The notes under the pieces are model-generated. The model was given only the letters and a program-made list of their open reading frames with translations, did no database searches and was not told where the DNA came from. A program made the position numbers and the translations under genes. Shown in pieces: positions 6,615 to 7,501 of a DNA stretch of 7,501 bases. The DNA is taken from positions 1 to 7,501 of the forward strand of contig DAOTUC010000139.1 of assembly GCA_034437315.1 (NCBI GenBank), given 5' to 3'. Source of the DNA: DSAR01 sp034437315. Lineage in GTDB: Bacteria > Chloroflexota > Anaerolineae > B4-G1. Every line of letters starts with the position of its first letter. Position 1 is the first letter of the stretch.

Positions 6615-6623
6615 CGCCAGCGC
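6615..6623. repeat. Inverted copy of the CGCCAGCGC core
   Basis: The plus strand reads CGCCAGCGC in the gap between the repeat-protein gene and the DUF2270 gene. The same nine bases occur on the minus strand in the gaps at 2847-2862 and 5529-5538. The site has no visible pairing partner here. It is listed because three of the window's gaps share it. Confidence 0.25.
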
Positions 6624-6631
6624 TTGGAGAC

Positions 6632-6664
6632 GAGTTGACCGGCTGCCGGATTTTTGATCAACTC
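6632..6664. other. Intergenic inverted repeat with nested stem, possible weak terminator
   Basis: GAGTTGA (6632-6638) and TCAACTC (6658-6664) are exact reverse complements. Between them CCGG-CTG-CCGG (6639-6649) forms a nested stem. The structure begins 11 bases after the stop codon of the repeat-protein gene. On the minus strand no T run follows, so it is not a standard terminator for that gene. On the plus strand the inner stem is followed by ATTTTT, but no plus-strand gene ends here. It could slow or partly end transcription between the two membrane-protein genes. Confidence 0.35.
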
Positions 6665-6675
6665 CCTCGCAAGAT

Positions 6676-7248
6676 CTATTCCTGCTTCAAGGGATTCTGC
6701 AACTGTTGTTCCAGGCGATTCAAAGAAATCTCCAGTTTCCCCAGTCCATCATCCAGTTCTTCCAGATAGCCCGCCAGCGGCGTGTCGGAAAGCGGAATTT
6801 CAATGGGTATATCCACCTCTAGCGGCACCGAGGTCTCAATATCCACCGTGTGACTGATAGGCACCGAGACATCCAGGTTCACCGGGATCATCGTTTGGAC
6901 CGGTACGTCCAGATCGTACGTGCCCAAAATCCCCGCTCGGATCGGGATGATCACCGTCGTAGAGATGGGGATCGTTGTCCGAATGGGCACGGAGATCTCT
7001 TCCTGGAAGGGCACGCTGGCCGACACGGGGATTTCCTGGACCACCTCCAGGGTATACGAAAACGTGTCCCCTTCGATTCCCCCAACGAGGGAGCGGGCGT
7101 CTCCCACCGTGTTCGATGCGGCCTGTTGGGCGTCCAGCGCGATCTGCTGCGCCTTTAGCATGCCGAAGATCACCACGCCGTTGAGCGCCAGCGAAAGTAA
7201 CGTGAGCACAGACAACAAAATCAGAACGATTACGTAAGCTTTCTTCAT
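6676..7248 (-). CDS. Membrane-anchored protein with Val/Ile-Pro beta repeats, unknown function
   Basis: I do not recognise a family. The 190-residue product begins MKKAYVIVLILLSVLTLLSL, a basic start then a hydrophobic segment (about 5-30) that fits a signal anchor or uncleaved signal. A short polar helix-like region (31-60, rich in Ala and Gln) follows. Residues 70-154 form a regular repeat in which Val/Ile-Pro-Val/Ile/Phe/Leu is followed by about three mostly polar residues and comes round every 6-8 residues (IPV SAS VPF QEE ISVPI RTT IPI STT VIIPI). This suggests a stack or ladder of short beta strands. An amphipathic, acidic then Leu-rich C-terminal helix (156-186) could form a coiled coil. 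The body is probably outside the cytoplasmic membrane. The start is ATG at 7248, six bases after AAGGAGT; a TTG at 7266 in the same frame is less likely. Its neighbour downstream is the DUF2270 membrane protein. Confidence 0.8.
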   Translation of the reverse strand: MKKAYVIVLILLSVLTLLSLALNGVVIFGMLKAQQIALDAQQAASNTVGDARSLVGGIEGDTFSYTLEVVQEIPVSASVPFQEEISVPIRTTIPISTTVIIPIRAGILGTYDLDVPVQTMIPVNLDVSVPISHTVDIETSVPLEVDIPIEIPLSDTPLAGYLEELDDGLGKLEISLNRLEQQLQNPLKQE

Positions 7249-7254
7249 GTATCC

Positions 7255-7261
7255 ACTCCTT
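7255..7261 (-). promoter_or_regulatory. Ribosome binding site deciding the start of the repeat-protein gene
   Basis: AAGGAGT on the minus strand ends six bases before the ATG at 7248. It lies downstream of the alternative in-frame TTG at 7266, so it supports the shorter protein beginning MKKAYV. Confidence 0.75.
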
Positions 7262-7501
7262 GTCAAAAATTATCCTCAAAACGTGGCTGCTCAGGTGCGA
7301 CGCATTTTACTCAACGAGAATCCTCCAGCGAATCAATTCGCGGGCTAAGACTGCGAAGTTGGCCTACGCCGACTCTAGTGGTGCGTTTCATAAGTTTTTA
7401 GGGTATTGCTCATTTAGACTTCCGAAGTCTTGAAGGTGCTTAGGATCGATAAACGACGTTCTGGCCTGATAGAGAGGCAAGCCTTCTTCAGAATGAGTCA
7501 G
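7262..7501. other. Right flank without a confident gene; several palindromes
   Basis: This stretch is visibly less GC-rich than the genes. It holds GCGAAT-CA-ATTCGC (7328-7341), a hairpin GTTGGC-CTAC-GCCGAC with one G-U pair (7358-7373) and the palindrome at 7416-7430. A GATAAT box lies just upstream of the repeat-protein gene on the minus strand (7267-7272), but with no good -35 box. From the window edge down to a TGA at 7390-7388 the minus strand has an open frame of 37 codons (ending ...LNEQYPKNL). It could be the tail of a gene cut by the window, but the palindrome lies inside it, so I do not call it as a gene. Confidence 0.5.
7416..7430. repeat. Palindrome AGACTTCCGAAGTCT
   Basis: The seven-base arms AGACTTC and GAAGTCT are exact reverse complements around one base. 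A related sequence, AGACTGCGAAGT, occurs about 70 bases earlier (7348-7359), and both are followed at some distance by a GGTGC block (7380-7384 and 7435-7439). This suggests two degenerate copies of an intergenic repeat. An operator role is also possible. Confidence 0.45.

Noticed and set aside
6639..6655. Plus-strand intrinsic terminator CCGG-CTG-CCGG followed by ATTTTT
   Set aside because: The stem is only four base pairs and no plus-strand gene ends there.
7388..7501. Minus-strand open frame of 37 codons reaching the right edge and ending in TGA
   Set aside because: It could be the tail of the next gene, but the length is within chance, another frame is open nearby, and a perfect palindrome lies inside it. 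More sequence to the right would settle it.

Overview
The window reads as a stretch of bacterial chromosome at roughly 55-60% GC by eye. All seven convincing genes lie on the minus strand, so transcription runs from high to low coordinates. The gene mix is a DUF2270 membrane protein carrying a DUF2179 tail, a Soj-type ParA, a family 1 glycoside hydrolase, a cysteine-rich HisRS and a compact NAD kinase. This suggests a Chloroflexota (Anaerolineae-like) genome, but that is inference from gene content and style. No rRNA, marker gene or database match was available.

Layout in the direction of transcription. The right flank (about 7249-7501) holds no confident gene but several palindromes. Then come a membrane-anchored protein of 190 residues with a striking Val/Ile-Pro beta repeat (7248-6676), a gap of 99 bases with a hairpin, and the DUF2270+DUF2179 membrane protein (6576-5539). 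Next is a gap of 135 bases with a good sigma70-like promoter overlapped by a small palindrome. The ParA-like ATPase follows (5403-4648). Overlapping its end by 8 bases is a GH1 glycosidase with an unusual acidic N-terminal extension of about 158 residues (4655-2871). Then come a small protein with two membrane segments (2806-2291), hisS (2266-1001) and NAD kinase (990-163). The left edge (1-162) carries a long imperfect inverted repeat.

From parA to the NAD kinase the gaps are -8, 64, 24 and 10 bases, so the five genes could form one transcript driven from the promoter near 5490-5516. Two are core housekeeping genes (histidyl-tRNA charging, NADP supply). The upstream three look accessory.

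The most interesting part is the parA-glycosidase pair. There is no ParB nearby, the two genes overlap, and the glycosidase begins with a low-complexity acidic extension holding two copies of an LGxDPFxDMDxxWV motif. A ParA-directed localisation role for this enzyme or its extension is a testable hypothesis, not a demonstrated one. The Val/Ile-Pro repeat protein is the other candidate for something undescribed. No CRISPR array, tRNA, rRNA or transposase was seen.
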